Shown: in pieces, positions 8,841 to 18,093 of the stretch
Position numbering within the stretch: position 1 is the stretch's first letter
How the letters are laid out: each line of letters opens with the position of its first letter
Assembly: GCF_023715105.1 (NCBI RefSeq)
Contig: NZ_JAMBNO010000007.1
Location: 1-64,000 of the forward strand
Reading direction: 5' to 3'
Source: Hydrogenophaga intermedia
Lineage (GTDB): Bacteria > Pseudomonadota > Gammaproteobacteria > Burkholderiales > Burkholderiaceae_C
Length of the DNA: 64,000 nt
The notes under the pieces: generated by a model
The model's input: the letters and a program-made list of their open reading frames with translations, nothing else
Databases searched by the model: none
What the model was told of the DNA's origin: nothing
Translations under genes and position numbers: made by a program

Positions 8841-9355
8841 TGAATCACGAAAAAGCCATCCTGGCCGGCGGTTGTTTCTGGGGAATGCAGGATCTCATCC
8901 GCAAGCAGCCCGGCATCATCTCGACTCGCGTGGGTTACACCGGCGGCGATGTTCCAAACGCCACGTATCGCAATCACGGCACGCATGCCGAAGGGATCGA
9001 GATCATCTTTGACCCCGAGTTGACGAGTTACCGGAAAATTCTGGAGTTCTTCTTCCAGATTCACGACCCGACGACGAAGAACCGTCAGGGCAATGACCGT
9101 GGGCTCTCCTACCGGTCTGCCATCTACTACCTCGGCGTGGAGCAGAAGCACGTTGCTGATGAGACGATCGCCGATGTGGATGCGTCCGGACTGTGGGGTG
9201 GAAAAGTGGTCACCGAGGTCGAGCCGGCCGGTGATTTCTGGCAGGCCGAGCCGGAGCACCAGGACTATCTGGAGAAGCTCCCGGGCGGCTATACATGCCA
9301 CTTCCCACGTCCCGACTGGATCCTTCCAAAGCGCAGAAAAGCTGACGAAAAGTAG
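8840..9355 (+). CDS. msrA: Peptide-methionine (S)-S-oxide reductase MsrA
   Basis: A 171-residue enzyme that reduces the S form of methionine sulfoxide. The catalytic motif GGCFWGMQ has Cys12, and the family motifs [24 protein letters not shown] and [18 protein letters not shown] region are intact. The C-terminus ends [12 protein letters not shown], with the recycling-type cysteine. It overlaps msrB by one base. A diverged copy of its last codons and 3' flank recurs at about 10955-11100, which points to an older duplication in this locus. Confidence 0.95.
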   Translation: MNHEKAILAGGCFWGMQDLIRKQPGIISTRVGYTGGDVPNATYRNHGTHAEGIEIIFDPELTSYRKILEFFFQIHDPTTKNRQGNDRGLSYRSAIYYLGVEQKHVADETIADVDASGLWGGKVVTEVEPAGDFWQAEPEHQDYLEKLPGGYTCHFPRPDWILPKRRKADEK

Positions 9356-9479
9356 GTCGCAACCGGGACTGCATCGGAACAGGCGTCAATGCCGTTGCCG
9401 CTGCACCGTCCACTGATGATGTTTCGGCCGCCGGATGCGCCAAGGCCCGTCAGAATCTCAACCATTGAAAAGGATCCTC

Positions 9480-9899
9480 ATGTCCGATAACAGCTTCACC
9501 TCCCGCTCCGTCACTCGAGAGGCCGCCGCCCGCCTCATCGCCAAGACCATCGCCGCCGCTCAGCGCATCGGATTCGAACCGGTCGTCGCGATCGTGGATG
9601 TGGCCGGCAATCTGAAGGCGTTTGAACGCAGCGATCGCAGTTCCTATCTTGCCGTCAACATTGCCATCGACAAGGCCTACACCGCGGCATCTTTCGGCCT
9701 GTCGACAGCCCAATGGGTCGACCTTTTGGAAGACCGCGGCGCCTCGAACCTACGGCACGTTCCCCGCGTCATGGCCGCCGCTGGCGGGTTTCCAATCATG
9801 GAGGACGGTGCGATTATTGGCGGGATCGGCATTTCCGGGGGAAGCTGGGCGCAGGACCAGGAAGCTGGCGAAGAAGCCCTTCGCAATTTTTCCAAGTGA
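9480..9899 (+). CDS. GlcG/HbpS-family heme-binding-like protein
   Basis: A 139-residue single-domain protein of the GlcG/HbpS (DUF336) family. The conserved core is visible as VVAIVDVAGNLKAFERSD and GGFPIMEDGAIIGGIGISGG. HbpS in Streptomyces binds haem and reports oxidative stress to a two-component system; other members have no assigned activity, so function here is inferred only. There is no export signal, unlike HbpS. The ATG at 9480 is preceded by AAAAGGA. It follows msrA by 124 bases on the same strand. Confidence 0.85.
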   Translation: MSDNSFTSRSVTREAAARLIAKTIAAAQRIGFEPVVAIVDVAGNLKAFERSDRSSYLAVNIAIDKAYTAASFGLSTAQWVDLLEDRGASNLRHVPRVMAAAGGFPIMEDGAIIGGIGISGGSWAQDQEAGEEALRNFSK

Positions 9900-9927
9900 C
9901 CTCGACACAACCCTAAAGGAAACACCC

Positions 9928-10947
9928 ATGAAAGCCATCGGATACCGGACTCCATCGCCAATCTCGGCCGCGGATGCCTTCGTCGACATCGAGTTGCCCA
10001 AGCCACAACCAAAGGACCGCGACATCCTCGTCGAAGTAAAGGCCATTTCGGTCAATCCGGTCGATTACAAGGTCCGTGGCAGCACGCCGCCAGCAGAAGG
10101 CGCTGAGTGGAAGGTGCTGGGCTGGGATGTTGCTGGAATTGTCGCGGCGGTCGGCCCCGATGTGACAGGTTTCAAGGTGGGAGAGGAGGTCTGGTATGCA
10201 GGCGCCATCAACCGTTCGGGGGCAAACGCTGAATTCCATCTCGTCGATGAGCGTATCGTTGGGAAGAAGCCGTCAAAGATCGGCTGGGCCGACGCCGCGG
10301 CGCTCCCGCTGACATCGTTGACCGCATGGGAGGCATTCTTTGACCGCCTTGATGTGAAGAAGCCGGTTCCCGGCGCAGCTGCCGCCATCCTGATCATCGG
10401 CGGTGCTGGCGGGGTGGGATCAATCGCCGTTCAGATCGCACGCCAGTTCACTAGCCTCACCGTTATTGCGACGGCTTCGCGTCCTGAGACCAGGGATTTC
10501 GTCGCGTCGCTTGGTGCGCACCATGTGGTCGACCACTCGAAGCCGCTCGCTGGCCAGGTCGCGGCACTAGGCATCGGCGCTCCCGCATTTGTATTCTCAA
10601 CGACGCAAACCGCCAAGCATGTCGACGACATCGCCGACTTGATCGCACCGCAGGGGCGTCTATGCCTGATCGACGATCCATCGGGCTTCGACATCATGAA
10701 GTTCAAGCGCAAGGCGGTATCGATCCATCACGAACTCATGTTTACGCGGTCCATTTTCCAGACCCCGGATATGGACGAGCAGGGGCGAATCCTCAATGCG
10801 ATGTCTAGCGCGGTCGATGATGGAAGAATCCGCTCAACTGCCACGCAGAACCTCGGTCCAATTAATGCCGAAAACCTCAAGAAGGCGCATGCGCAACTCG
10901 AAAGTGGAACGACCATAGGTAAGGTCGTGCTTGAAGGCTTTGCTTGA
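9928..10947 (+). CDS. MDR-superfamily zinc-type alcohol dehydrogenase/quinone oxidoreductase
   Basis: A 339-residue medium-chain dehydrogenase/reductase. The N-terminal GroES-like domain (about 1-140) contains SVNPVDYKVRG and GWDVAGIVAAVG. The Rossmann domain begins with the NADPH-binding GGAGGVGS at 158-165. The cysteines and histidines that bind catalytic zinc in classical alcohol dehydrogenases are missing, so a quinone or enone reductase role is more likely than alcohol oxidation. The true start is 9928, after CTAAAGGA, not the longer frame that overlaps the HbpS-like gene. It lies 28 bases after that gene, so the two probably form one transcript. Confidence 0.88.
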   Translation: MKAIGYRTPSPISAADAFVDIELPKPQPKDRDILVEVKAISVNPVDYKVRGSTPPAEGAEWKVLGWDVAGIVAAVGPDVTGFKVGEEVWYAGAINRSGANAEFHLVDERIVGKKPSKIGWADAAALPLTSLTAWEAFFDRLDVKKPVPGAAAAILIIGGAGGVGSIAVQIARQFTSLTVIATASRPETRDFVASLGAHHVVDHSKPLAGQVAALGIGAPAFVFSTTQTAKHVDDIADLIAPQGRLCLIDDPSGFDIMKFKRKAVSIHHELMFTRSIFQTPDMDEQGRILNAMSSAVDDGRIRSTATQNLGPINAENLKKAHAQLESGTTIGKVVLEGFA

Positions 10948-10954
10948 TCGAAGA

Positions 10955-11035
10955 AAGGGCGAGCCATATTCGACGCTGCTGAACGGCTATACCTGTCATC
11001 TCCCCCGTGGAGGCTGGGGGCATCCGAAGCGCTAG
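10955..11035 (+). pseudogene. C-terminal remnant of a second msrA
   Basis: The frame reads EPYSTLLNGYTCHLPR and ends HPKR before TAG at 11033, matching the end of the intact MsrA ([12 protein letters not shown]). The bases after it also match the region after msrA: GACTGCA and TGCCGTTGCCG occur in the same order and spacing near 9370-9410 and 11065-11100. No N-terminal msrA sequence is found upstream, because the reductase gene lies there. This is the scar of a duplicated msrA whose front was deleted or replaced. Confidence 0.6.
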
Positions 11036-11225
11036 ATCATTGGCGCTGCGCAGCCCGCAGCCAAGACTGCAGCGGAGAAGGCTTCACTGCCGTTGCCGTC
11101 GCGACGGCCCTGCTAGCAGCAGTCTTCGTGACTGCGTGGTCTAGCGATGCAGTCACCGACCCCCCGGCCTTGATGGGATGGTTGCATACCAGTTTGTCGC
11201 TGTCGAAGCCCCAAGGATAAAAACC

Positions 11226-11930
11226 ATGCAAGGCCTTTCATCCTTTCCAATCACGCGGCGCTGGCCCGCATCTCATCCCGATTGCCTGCAACTTTATGCA
11301 GCACCCACTCCCAACGGCGTCAAGGTTTCGATCATGCTGGAGGAAATCGGCTTGGCGTACGAGCCTCACCTGATCGACATCTCAAACAATGAGTCGAAGG
11401 ATCCAGCGTTCGTATCGTTGAACCCGAACGGCCGCATCCCAGCGATCATCGATCCAGCGGGACCCGACGGTAAACCTATTGCCGTATGGGAATCCGGTGC
11501 GATCCTTCTCTATCTGGCATACAAGACGGGCCAGCTCATTCCGAGCAAACCCGCCAAACGATACGAAACCCTGACCTGGGTGTTCTTTCAAATGTCGGCC
11601 ATCGGCCCGACTTTCGGTCAGCTCGGGTTTTTCGTGCGATTTGGCGGTAAGGACTATGAAGACAAGCGGCCTCAAAAGCGCTTTACCGAAGAGTCCAAGC
11701 GCCTTCTGGGAGTCTTGGATCGCCAGCTTGAAGGTCGCGACTGGATCGTCGACGAATATTCGATTGCGGACGTTGCCACGCTGGGCTGGGTAAATGCGCT
11801 GGTTGAATCGTATGCCGCTGGCGAGATCCTTGGAATCAGCAACTACTCAAACATCCAAGCATGGCTCGCACGCGGGCTGGCTCGACCAGCGGTGCAGCGT
11901 GGTCTGCGCATTCCAGCGAGGCCAGCATGA
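11226..11930 (+). CDS. Glutathione S-transferase (Nu-class/YghU-YfcG type)
   Basis: A 234-residue glutathione S-transferase. The thioredoxin-fold N-terminal domain begins LQLYAAPTPNGVKVSIMLEEIGLAYE with the TPNG turn and the WESGAILLYLA glutathione-binding motif. The all-helical C-terminal domain follows from about residue 105. YghU/YfcG relatives act as disulfide-bond reductases on glutathionylated or small disulfide substrates. I start at 11226, eight bases after AAGGA; an in-frame ATG at 11178 lies in the msrA remnant flank. The stop overlaps the corA start by ATGA. Confidence 0.9.
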   Translation: MQGLSSFPITRRWPASHPDCLQLYAAPTPNGVKVSIMLEEIGLAYEPHLIDISNNESKDPAFVSLNPNGRIPAIIDPAGPDGKPIAVWESGAILLYLAYKTGQLIPSKPAKRYETLTWVFFQMSAIGPTFGQLGFFVRFGGKDYEDKRPQKRFTEESKRLLGVLDRQLEGRDWIVDEYSIADVATLGWVNALVESYAAGEILGISNYSNIQAWLARGLARPAVQRGLRIPARPA

Positions 11931-12895
11931 GCGTTATCGCCGCCTACTACTACAACGAAGGAAAGCGAATCCGTGAAATCGCACTCGACGAGCGCTTCGA
12001 GCAGGATAAGGCGCGCTCGGGCTTCTGCTGGATTGCGCTTCGCGAGCCCAGCGCCGACGAACTTCACACGCTCCAAGCGGCGTATCACCTCCATCCGTTG
12101 GCAGTCGATAACGCAATGCACCCGCTTTGCCCGCCAAAGCTCGAGGTCTACAACGATGAGCTGTACATCGTCGCTCAAACCGCCGAGCTGGTCGGCGACC
12201 GGATCAGCTATGGAAAGACGGCGATCTTCACGGGTCACAATCACCTCATCACCGCGCGGCACGGCAACGGTGGAGCGCTAGGCAACCTTCGCGGGCAGCT
12301 CGAGGCTTCGCCGACGCTCCTGGGAAAGGGTGTCGACTACGTGCTGCACGCGATCTTGCACCGAATCGTGGACCAGTATTTGCCCATCTTTGAAATGATC
12401 GAGGATGACGTTCTGGAGATGGAGAGGAGATCGGTGGGAGACTTTCTTGGGCGAGAAGAGGTCGCCCGGATATTCAGTCTGAGGGGCGAACTCACGCGCT
12501 TCCAACGCACGCTCGGCGCTATGGCCGAACTGGTCAGAAAACTTGTCCGTGGACATTATCCCTGCATCAGTGCTGAAGTGAGACCGTACTTCGACGATGT
12601 CGCTGACCACGTAGATCGTGTGCAGTCCATGGTCAATGGTCTCCTTCAGGTCCTGAGGACGGTCTTTGAATTCAGCAGCCTGCTTGAGGCGCAACGGACG
12701 GGTGTCATCACTCGTCAATTTACGTCTTGGGCGGCAATACTGGCAGTCCCGGCGGCGATCGCTGGAATCTACGGCATGAACTTCAAGAACATGCCGGGGC
12801 TGGAGTCAACCTATGGATACCTCGTTGTGCTCGGGCTGATGGCGACGATCTGCCTGTTTCTGTACGTGCGCTTCAAGAAGGCAAAGTGGCTATGA
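11927..12895 (+). CDS. corA: CorA-family magnesium/cobalt transporter
   Basis: A 322-residue homopentameric divalent-cation channel. The cytoplasmic funnel domain takes up about residues 1-255, the long stalk helix ends near 265, and two C-terminal transmembrane helices flank the diagnostic YGMN selectivity motif at 282-285 (followed by FKNMPGLES). The C-terminus RFKKAKWL is the usual basic tail. It overlaps both neighbours by four bases (ATGA), so it is co-translated with the GST and the next small gene. Why a Mg channel sits in a redox operon is not evident. Confidence 0.93.
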   Translation: MSVIAAYYYNEGKRIREIALDERFEQDKARSGFCWIALREPSADELHTLQAAYHLHPLAVDNAMHPLCPPKLEVYNDELYIVAQTAELVGDRISYGKTAIFTGHNHLITARHGNGGALGNLRGQLEASPTLLGKGVDYVLHAILHRIVDQYLPIFEMIEDDVLEMERRSVGDFLGREEVARIFSLRGELTRFQRTLGAMAELVRKLVRGHYPCISAEVRPYFDDVADHVDRVQSMVNGLLQVLRTVFEFSSLLEAQRTGVITRQFTSWAAILAVPAAIAGIYGMNFKNMPGLESTYGYLVVLGLMATICLFLYVRFKKAKWL

Positions 12896-13263
12896 ATGCC
12901 GCATGTTGTGATCGTGTCGAGGTGAGGGCGACTACCTTCAATAGTCTTGGAGGGCCAGAAGGCCTGCGTGCCCTGCTGAAGAAGTCTCCGCTGTCGAAGG
13001 CCAACACTGCAGTCATCCTGCACGGAAACGCTGTGGCGGCCCTCGTCGTCATGGGAATAGAGCACATCGACGCCCCTGATGCTGTCGAGGAGGCTCAAAG
13101 CTTCGCTATACGGCTCGACGGCGAAACCGTGGTTGTTGAAAGCGCGAGTCGTTGCCTTGGTACTGAGGTCTTGGACCAAGTTGCGGTGCGGTTCACTCAT
13201 TTCATTCCTGGCGTTCAATTGGGCAAGCCTGCGTCAGAAATTGCGCTTATGCGTGGGAGGTAA
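12892..13263 (+). CDS. Unknown protein between corA and MsrA-like gene
   Basis: A 123-residue soluble protein I do not recognise. The N-terminus has two adjacent cysteines (MNAACCDRVEV), a feature that could be redox-active given the operon. There is no membrane segment or signal peptide. It overlaps the corA stop by ATGA and is followed two bases later by the next gene, whose ribosome binding site GGGAGG lies in its last codons. The tight packing supports real translation. Function is unknown. Confidence 0.65.
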   Translation: MNAACCDRVEVRATTFNSLGGPEGLRALLKKSPLSKANTAVILHGNAVAALVVMGIEHIDAPDAVEEAQSFAIRLDGETVVVESASRCLGTEVLDQVAVRFTHFIPGVQLGKPASEIALMRGR

Positions 13264-13265
13264 AT

Positions 13266-13760
13266 GTGGAGAAGCTCGCTTTTGGAGGCGGATGCCATTG
13301 GTGCACAGAAGGGGTGTTCCAAGCGTTGCGCGGTGTCGAGAAGGTCGACCAGGGCTTTGTGCAATCAGATGCGCCGGCAGATACGTGGGCAGAAGGAGTG
13401 ATCGTCACCTTCGATCCCTCCGTAATTCAGTTGGCAACGCTTTCCGAGGTTCATCTCAGAACACATTCTGCTACCAGGGCCCGTTCACTTCGCAGCAAAT
13501 ACCGCAGTGCGATTTACATCTTCGAAGATCGCCAACGGCATGAGGCCGAGCTGGCGATAGCAGGCTTCGCCCACGAGTCTGGCGATGCGGTGCATACCGC
13601 CGTTCTGCCCTTTAGAAATTTCAAGGCGTCGGACGAGCGTTACCAGAACTACTATCGAACCAACCCGAGCAGGCCTTTCTGCCGCCGCTATATTGACCCT
13701 AAGCTGGATCTCATCAGACGGCACTTCTCAGAGGTCGCGCTCCCTGAAGTGCGGACCTAG
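13266..13760 (+). CDS. MsrA-like peptide methionine sulfoxide reductase paralogue
   Basis: A 164-residue member of the MsrA family, distinct from the msrA at 8840. The active-site region reads FGGGCHWCTEGVFQAL, with Cys10 and Cys13 as a CxxC and His in place of the usual Phe. The rest is divergent: the middle lacks the canonical GYxGG motif and instead has GFVQSDAPADTWAEGV. The end motif DERYQNYYRTNP is kept. Translation starts at GTG 13266, five bases after GGGAGG. It may be a specialised or partly degenerate reductase. It is the last gene of the co-directional run. Confidence 0.78.
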   Translation: MEKLAFGGGCHWCTEGVFQALRGVEKVDQGFVQSDAPADTWAEGVIVTFDPSVIQLATLSEVHLRTHSATRARSLRSKYRSAIYIFEDRQRHEAELAIAGFAHESGDAVHTAVLPFRNFKASDERYQNYYRTNPSRPFCRRYIDPKLDLIRRHFSEVALPEVRT

Positions 13761-14018
13761 ATGCGAAGAGAGTCTCCGGGGTAGTTTCTGCTTGGGTCCA
13801 AGCGTTTCCGACGCTCCAAGGGCGTCGACCAATCTGTTTGCATGTGACACGGAGATCGCGAAGGTGCTATCTACTGCGCATTGGTGCCAAAGAAAAGGAT
13901 GATGCGCCGAGCGCGCTCAGGGAAAAGAGCTCTCTTGTGGTGTTTTCGTCCTTGACCAGGTCGGCTGACGGATGACCGACCAGGCGGACTCAGGGTGTGC
14001 CCCCAGTAAAATTCACAG
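13761..14018. other. Intergenic stretch upstream of argS
   Basis: 258 bases with no gene recognised. The change from the redox operon to a housekeeping gene happens here. No clear terminator hairpin or promoter boxes were found by eye. Confidence 0.3.
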
Positions 14019-15704
14019 ATGTTATTGGTTAAACAAGAGCTGCTCGCGGCGCTCGCGAAAACGCTCGAATCTCTCTCGCCCGGCGCTGGCGCCAAAGCCG
14101 CGTTCGAGTCGCCCAAGGTGGCGGCGCACGGCGATTTCGCCAGCACGGCTGCCATGCAGCTCGCCAAGCCGCTTGGCCGCAAGCCTCGCGAACTTGCCGA
14201 GGAAGTGAGTGCATCGCTACTAGCCACGCCCTCTTTCGGGCAGTGGGTGCAGGCAGTCGAGGTTGCTGGCCCTGGTTTCCTGAACATCCGCTTGAAGGCG
14301 GTCGCCAAGCAGCAGGTCGTGCGCGAAGTGCTCGCCGCTGGTGATGCGTACGGTCGGCAGCCGGCTACCGGCGAAAAGGTGCTGGTGGAGTTTGTCTCGG
14401 CCAACCCGACCGGACCGCTGCACGTGGGACACGGCCGCCAGGCAGCGCTGGGTGATGCCATCTGCAACCTGCGCGCCTCGCAGGGCGATGCGGTGTACCG
14501 CGAGTTCTATTACAACGACGCGGGCGTGCAGATCCAGACGCTTGCCAGCAGCGTGCAAATGCGCGCCAGGGGTATGAAGCCGGGCGACGCTGCCTGGCCG
14601 AGCGGCGAAAAGGCCGCGGCATACAACGGCGACTACATCGCCGACATCGCCGAGGACTTCGTTGCAAAGAAGACCGTGAAGTCGGACGACCGCGTGTTTA
14701 CCGCGAGTGGCGACGTCGATGACATCGATTCGATCCGTGAATTCGCCGTTGCCTACCTGAGGCGGGAGCAAGACCTCGATCTGCAGGCGTTCCGCGTGCG
14801 CTTCGACAATTACTACCTCGAGTCGAGCTTGTACTCTAGCGGACGCGTCGAATCGACGGTGGTCAAGCTGGTGGCCGCCGGCAAGACGTACGAGCAGGAC
14901 GGCGCCCTCTGGCTGAAGTCAACCGACTACGGCGACGATAAGGACCGCGTCATGAAGAAGGGTGACGGCACGTACACCTACTTCGTTCCCGACGTGGCGT
15001 ACCACATCGCCAAGTGGGAGCGGGGCTTTCATACGGTCGTCAACATTCAGGGTACAGACCACCACGGTACCATCGCACGCGTGCGTGCCGGCCTGCAGGG
15101 CGTGGACGAAAGCATTCCGGCCAGTTATCCCGACTATGTTCTGCACACGATGGTGCGCGTCATGAAGGGTGGAGAAGAGGTCAAGATAAGCAAGCGTGCC
15201 GGCAGCTACGTCACGCTGCGCGACCTGATCGAATGGACCAGTACCGACGCGGTGCGCTTCTTTCTGCTGAGCCGCAAGCCCGACACCGAATACACGTTCG
15301 ACGTCGACCTTGCCGTGACGAAGAACAATGACAACCCGGTGTATTACGTGCAGTACGCGCATGCGCGCATCTGCTCGGTGTTGGCGAGCTGGGGTGGCGA
15401 TGTGGCATCGCTGCACGATGTTGAACTTTTGGCACTTGAAGGCCCGGCCGCGCAGGCGCTCATGCTGCTACTCGCCAGATATCCAGAAATGCTGAACGCG
15501 GCAGCGAAGGATTTCGCGCCGCACGACGTCACGTTCTACTTGCGCGAGCTGGCCGCTAGTTACCACAGCTACTACGACGCCGAACGAATTCTTGTCGACG
15601 ACCAGAGTGTCAAGAAGGCACGGTTGGCGCTTGTCGGTGCTACCGCGCAGGTGCTGCGCAATGGCCTCGCGATTCTCGGCGTCAGTGCGCCGACCAGGAT
15701 GTGA
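14019..15704 (+). CDS. argS: Arginyl-tRNA synthetase
   Basis: A 561-residue class I aminoacyl-tRNA synthetase that charges tRNA-Arg. The ArgRS-specific N-terminal Add1 domain spans about residues 1-85. The HIGH signature appears as [14 protein letters not shown], and the KMSKS equivalent is [12 protein letters not shown]. The C-terminal anticodon-binding DALR domain ends the protein ([11 protein letters not shown], ending SAPTRM). Length and order match the family. It is a single essential housekeeping gene between accessory segments. Confidence 0.97.
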   Translation: MLLVKQELLAALAKTLESLSPGAGAKAAFESPKVAAHGDFASTAAMQLAKPLGRKPRELAEEVSASLLATPSFGQWVQAVEVAGPGFLNIRLKAVAKQQVVREVLAAGDAYGRQPATGEKVLVEFVSANPTGPLHVGHGRQAALGDAICNLRASQGDAVYREFYYNDAGVQIQTLASSVQMRARGMKPGDAAWPSGEKAAAYNGDYIADIAEDFVAKKTVKSDDRVFTASGDVDDIDSIREFAVAYLRREQDLDLQAFRVRFDNYYLESSLYSSGRVESTVVKLVAAGKTYEQDGALWLKSTDYGDDKDRVMKKGDGTYTYFVPDVAYHIAKWERGFHTVVNIQGTDHHGTIARVRAGLQGVDESIPASYPDYVLHTMVRVMKGGEEVKISKRAGSYVTLRDLIEWTSTDAVRFFLLSRKPDTEYTFDVDLAVTKNNDNPVYYVQYAHARICSVLASWGGDVASLHDVELLALEGPAAQALMLLLARYPEMLNAAAKDFAPHDVTFYLRELAASYHSYYDAERILVDDQSVKKARLALVGATAQVLRNGLAILGVSAPTRM

Positions 15705-15813
15705 GCGCAACCACGAAGCGTACGCAGCGCTCCGCGCCCTGAGGATGCCGAGCACAAACAGGTGATCCCACCTTATCCCGGTTCATGTTGGCAACCACCT
15801 GTACCCCCAACGA

Positions 15814-16923
15814 TCACCGTGCTTGATGGCGTCCGGTGCATTGGTCTTTTGCCACGCCACCGCCAGCTGTTTCAAACCTTGCAACGCGATTTGCGCTACA
15901 CGGTGCACGAGGTGGGCTTTCGGCTACTCGCACAGTCTGAGAAGAGTCACCTGTGGCGCGTGACTGAGCCAGTTGCAAAGCGAGCCGCTCAATCGTTTTG
16001 AGAAGCTGCGCTCCTGTGTTCGGCTTCGGAATCAGTTCCGAGACGCCGATGGTTGGCGCATTTTTTCTCAAATCGTCTGAGATGAATCCTGTCGTGATGA
16101 CAACTGGTTTTCCAGGGTGTAGGCGAAGCAACTCTTTGGCAAGGCTTAGTCCATCCAACTCAGGCATGGCGTAGTCAAGGATGGCAAGGTCGTAGCCTAT
16201 TGCCCCAGAGCAAACGTCATCCAGGGCCTTCTTGGGATGCAGATAGTGATGAGCGGGAAAACCCGCCTTCGTGAGCATGCGTTCAACCATTGATCCGATC
16301 AGCTCATCATCATCCACGTGAAGAATCGTTGTTTCTCGTTTCAAACGCGTCAGGAGTCCGTCATCACACATTTCTTCCACAACAACGTCTGCCTCCAAAC
16401 CGTCGCTGCACTGTGATTCGGAAGGTCGAAGAATGACGCTGAATGAAGAGCCCGCTCCTAACTTACTTGTGACACGAATTGCTGCTTGATGATCGCGAAG
16501 GATTCCGTGCACGACTGACATGCCAAGGCCAGTGCCTTCCCCCACAGCCTTCGTCGTAAAAAAGGGCTCGAAAAGACGTGCCAGTGTGATGCTGTCCATT
16601 CCACAGCCGTTGTCTTCTACACAAACACAAACGTTCTCCTCGGACCAGTCTTCAGGGTCGGTGACAAGCAACACCTCTCCAGGTCCAGTGGCTTTCCCCG
16701 CTAGGGCTGCGCAGGTGGAGACTGAAATTCGCAGCAGTCCATGGTCCAAATCACTGATTGCGTGGACTGCGTTCGTGCACAGATTGAGAATGACTTGGTG
16801 CAACTGTGACGGATCCACATACACCAGTGGGGTTCCGGGATCAATATGCGTATTTCGGACTTCTTGGACATCAAGTTCGACATCGTTGACACCGTGTTCG
16901 GCACCGCAGTCAGTGAGGTACTT
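15814..16923 (-). pseudogene. Hybrid histidine kinase, C-terminal fragment (HATPase + receiver)
   Basis: The frame covers the end of a hybrid sensor kinase. The HATPase domain starts in QLHQVILNLCTNAVHAI (N box), then VEDNGCGMD (G1), LFEPFFTTK and GEGTGLGMSVVHG (F/G2). It is followed by a receiver domain (TTILHVDDDEL, phosphorylated Asp in LAILDYAMPELDG). The PAS and HisKA parts, with the phosphate-accepting His, are missing; going upstream the frame meets TAA at 16924-16926. A small inverted repeat, GAGGTA-CTTT-TACCTC (16915-16930), marks the break. This is a truncated gene cut by the adjacent mobile segment. Confidence 0.8.
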
Positions 16924-16968
16924 TTACCTCCCTCGAGAACACCCAGCGGACCATGGATTGTTGGCTAC

Positions 16969-17937
16969 TCAATGGTTGTGCTGAGTGGTGTCCTTGATCC
17001 TGCTAGGCGCCGCAGGCTTGCCTACACCTCGTCGCTGGCCGCCCCAACTCGCTCTGCCTTCCCAGGCGCAAAGCCAGGCCTCTGCTCTGGCCGTGGTAGG
17101 GGTGAGCAGGTGCACTGATCCCCCAATGGCCTGCGCCACATCTACCCCTTTGTCCCCATACAGAACCCGTAGCAAAGCGGGCAGCACTCGGACTTCACCC
17201 TTGCGACCAGCAGCATCCAGCTGTTGCGACAGAGCAGGCCGGCGCTCCTTCAACCAGTTGCCAAGTCCTGATGGCGGCACCATGACCGCCAAGCTGAACT
17301 CGGACTCGTGAAACTGCCATTCCTCGGCGCTCACCAGACGGCTCAGTTCATTCTCAAAAGCGAGGCGCAACCGCTGTACCTGTTTGTGGGTGGCCACGGC
17401 GCAAAGTGGAGCACCTTCCCTGCCCCGAGACGTGGAGTTGGTGGAATGGTTCTCGCACACGCCGCGCGAGCGCTGCGGCAGCCAGCAGTACCGACAGAAT
17501 GCGTAGAGCGGCGTAGCGACTTCTTGTGCGCCCACGTGTGGATGTGCCTTGGGCAGGCCCAGCACGTCAGCCATCCGCGCGAATGACGCCAATTCCAGGT
17601 GAGCAGGAAACTCAACCTCGCGCGGTGGTCGAGTGGTGTGCCGCACGAAGATGCTCACAACAGCTGCGCTTGCCCCGAGCTGCTTGTCAGTGCCACCACT
17701 GGCGGTAGCAAGGTTCGCGTAGAGGATCCAGAGGCTATCCCAACTGGTCTGCCCCCGTAGATCAAATAGTGACTTGTGCACGTCCGGCAAGAGCGGCAGC
17801 AAGCGTTCGCGCAGCAGGCCGATGACCATGGCTGGGTTCACGGCCTCATCGCCGAAGGACGTGTATCCATCGAGCAGAACGTCCAGGAAAGCTCGGGGCA
17901 TGGGTGGCGGCACTGCGTCGTCGAGGTACAGCGGCAT
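16969..17937 (-). CDS. Unknown protein with zinc-finger-like motif, mobile-element associated
   Basis: A 322-residue protein that I cannot assign. Its middle carries FCRYCWLPQRSRGVCENHS, a CxxC...CxxH cluster that could bind zinc. No membrane segment is visible. The ATG at 17937 begins one base after the stop of a preceding frame (TGA-A-ATG), so it was the downstream member of a coupled pair. It lies exactly between the truncated kinase gene and the IS21 element, which suggests it belongs to an older integrating element. It could be an accessory protein of a recombinase, but that is inference. Confidence 0.55.
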   Translation of the reverse strand: MPLYLDDAVPPPMPRAFLDVLLDGYTSFGDEAVNPAMVIGLLRERLLPLLPDVHKSLFDLRGQTSWDSLWILYANLATASGGTDKQLGASAAVVSIFVRHTTRPPREVEFPAHLELASFARMADVLGLPKAHPHVGAQEVATPLYAFCRYCWLPQRSRGVCENHSTNSTSRGREGAPLCAVATHKQVQRLRLAFENELSRLVSAEEWQFHESEFSLAVMVPPSGLGNWLKERRPALSQQLDAAGRKGEVRVLPALLRVLYGDKGVDVAQAIGGSVHLLTPTTARAEAWLCAWEGRASWGGQRRGVGKPAAPSRIKDTTQHNH

Positions 17938-17938
17938 T

Positions 17939-18056
17939 TCAAGTGTCCAGATAGCCCAGTAGTTTGGCCTGATCGACTTTCGTACGATGGCCGATCCCCG
18001 CATTCGGCGTGCCGATCCAAGTGTCGAGCTTGCCGTTTTGACGGCCCAAACGTTTC
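17939..18056 (-). pseudogene. 3' fragment of the gene coupled to the zinc-finger-like gene, cut by IS21
   Basis: The frame reads KRLGRQNGKLDTWIGTPNAG and ends LLGYLDT immediately before the next start codon. Upstream, at about 18057, the terminal repeats of the IS21-type element begin, and the frame loses any protein-like character. I interpret it as the C-terminal end of a gene interrupted by the insertion. I do not recognise the family. Confidence 0.5.
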
Positions 18057-18093
18057 TTTCGGCGACGTGGACACTTGTTTCGGCAACGTGGAC
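18057..18093. repeat. Direct repeats at the left end of the IS21 element
   Basis: TTTCGGCGACGTGGAC (18057-18072) and TTTCGGCAACGTGGAC (18078-18093) differ at one base and are 21 bases apart, about two helical turns. Spaced repeats of this kind are binding sites for the IstA transposase in IS21 relatives. Confidence 0.7.

Noticed and set aside
16969..17937. Gene considered as TniQ because of its zinc-like motif and mobile context
   Set aside because: The N-terminus and overall sequence do not resemble TniQ, and there is no TniA/TniB nearby.
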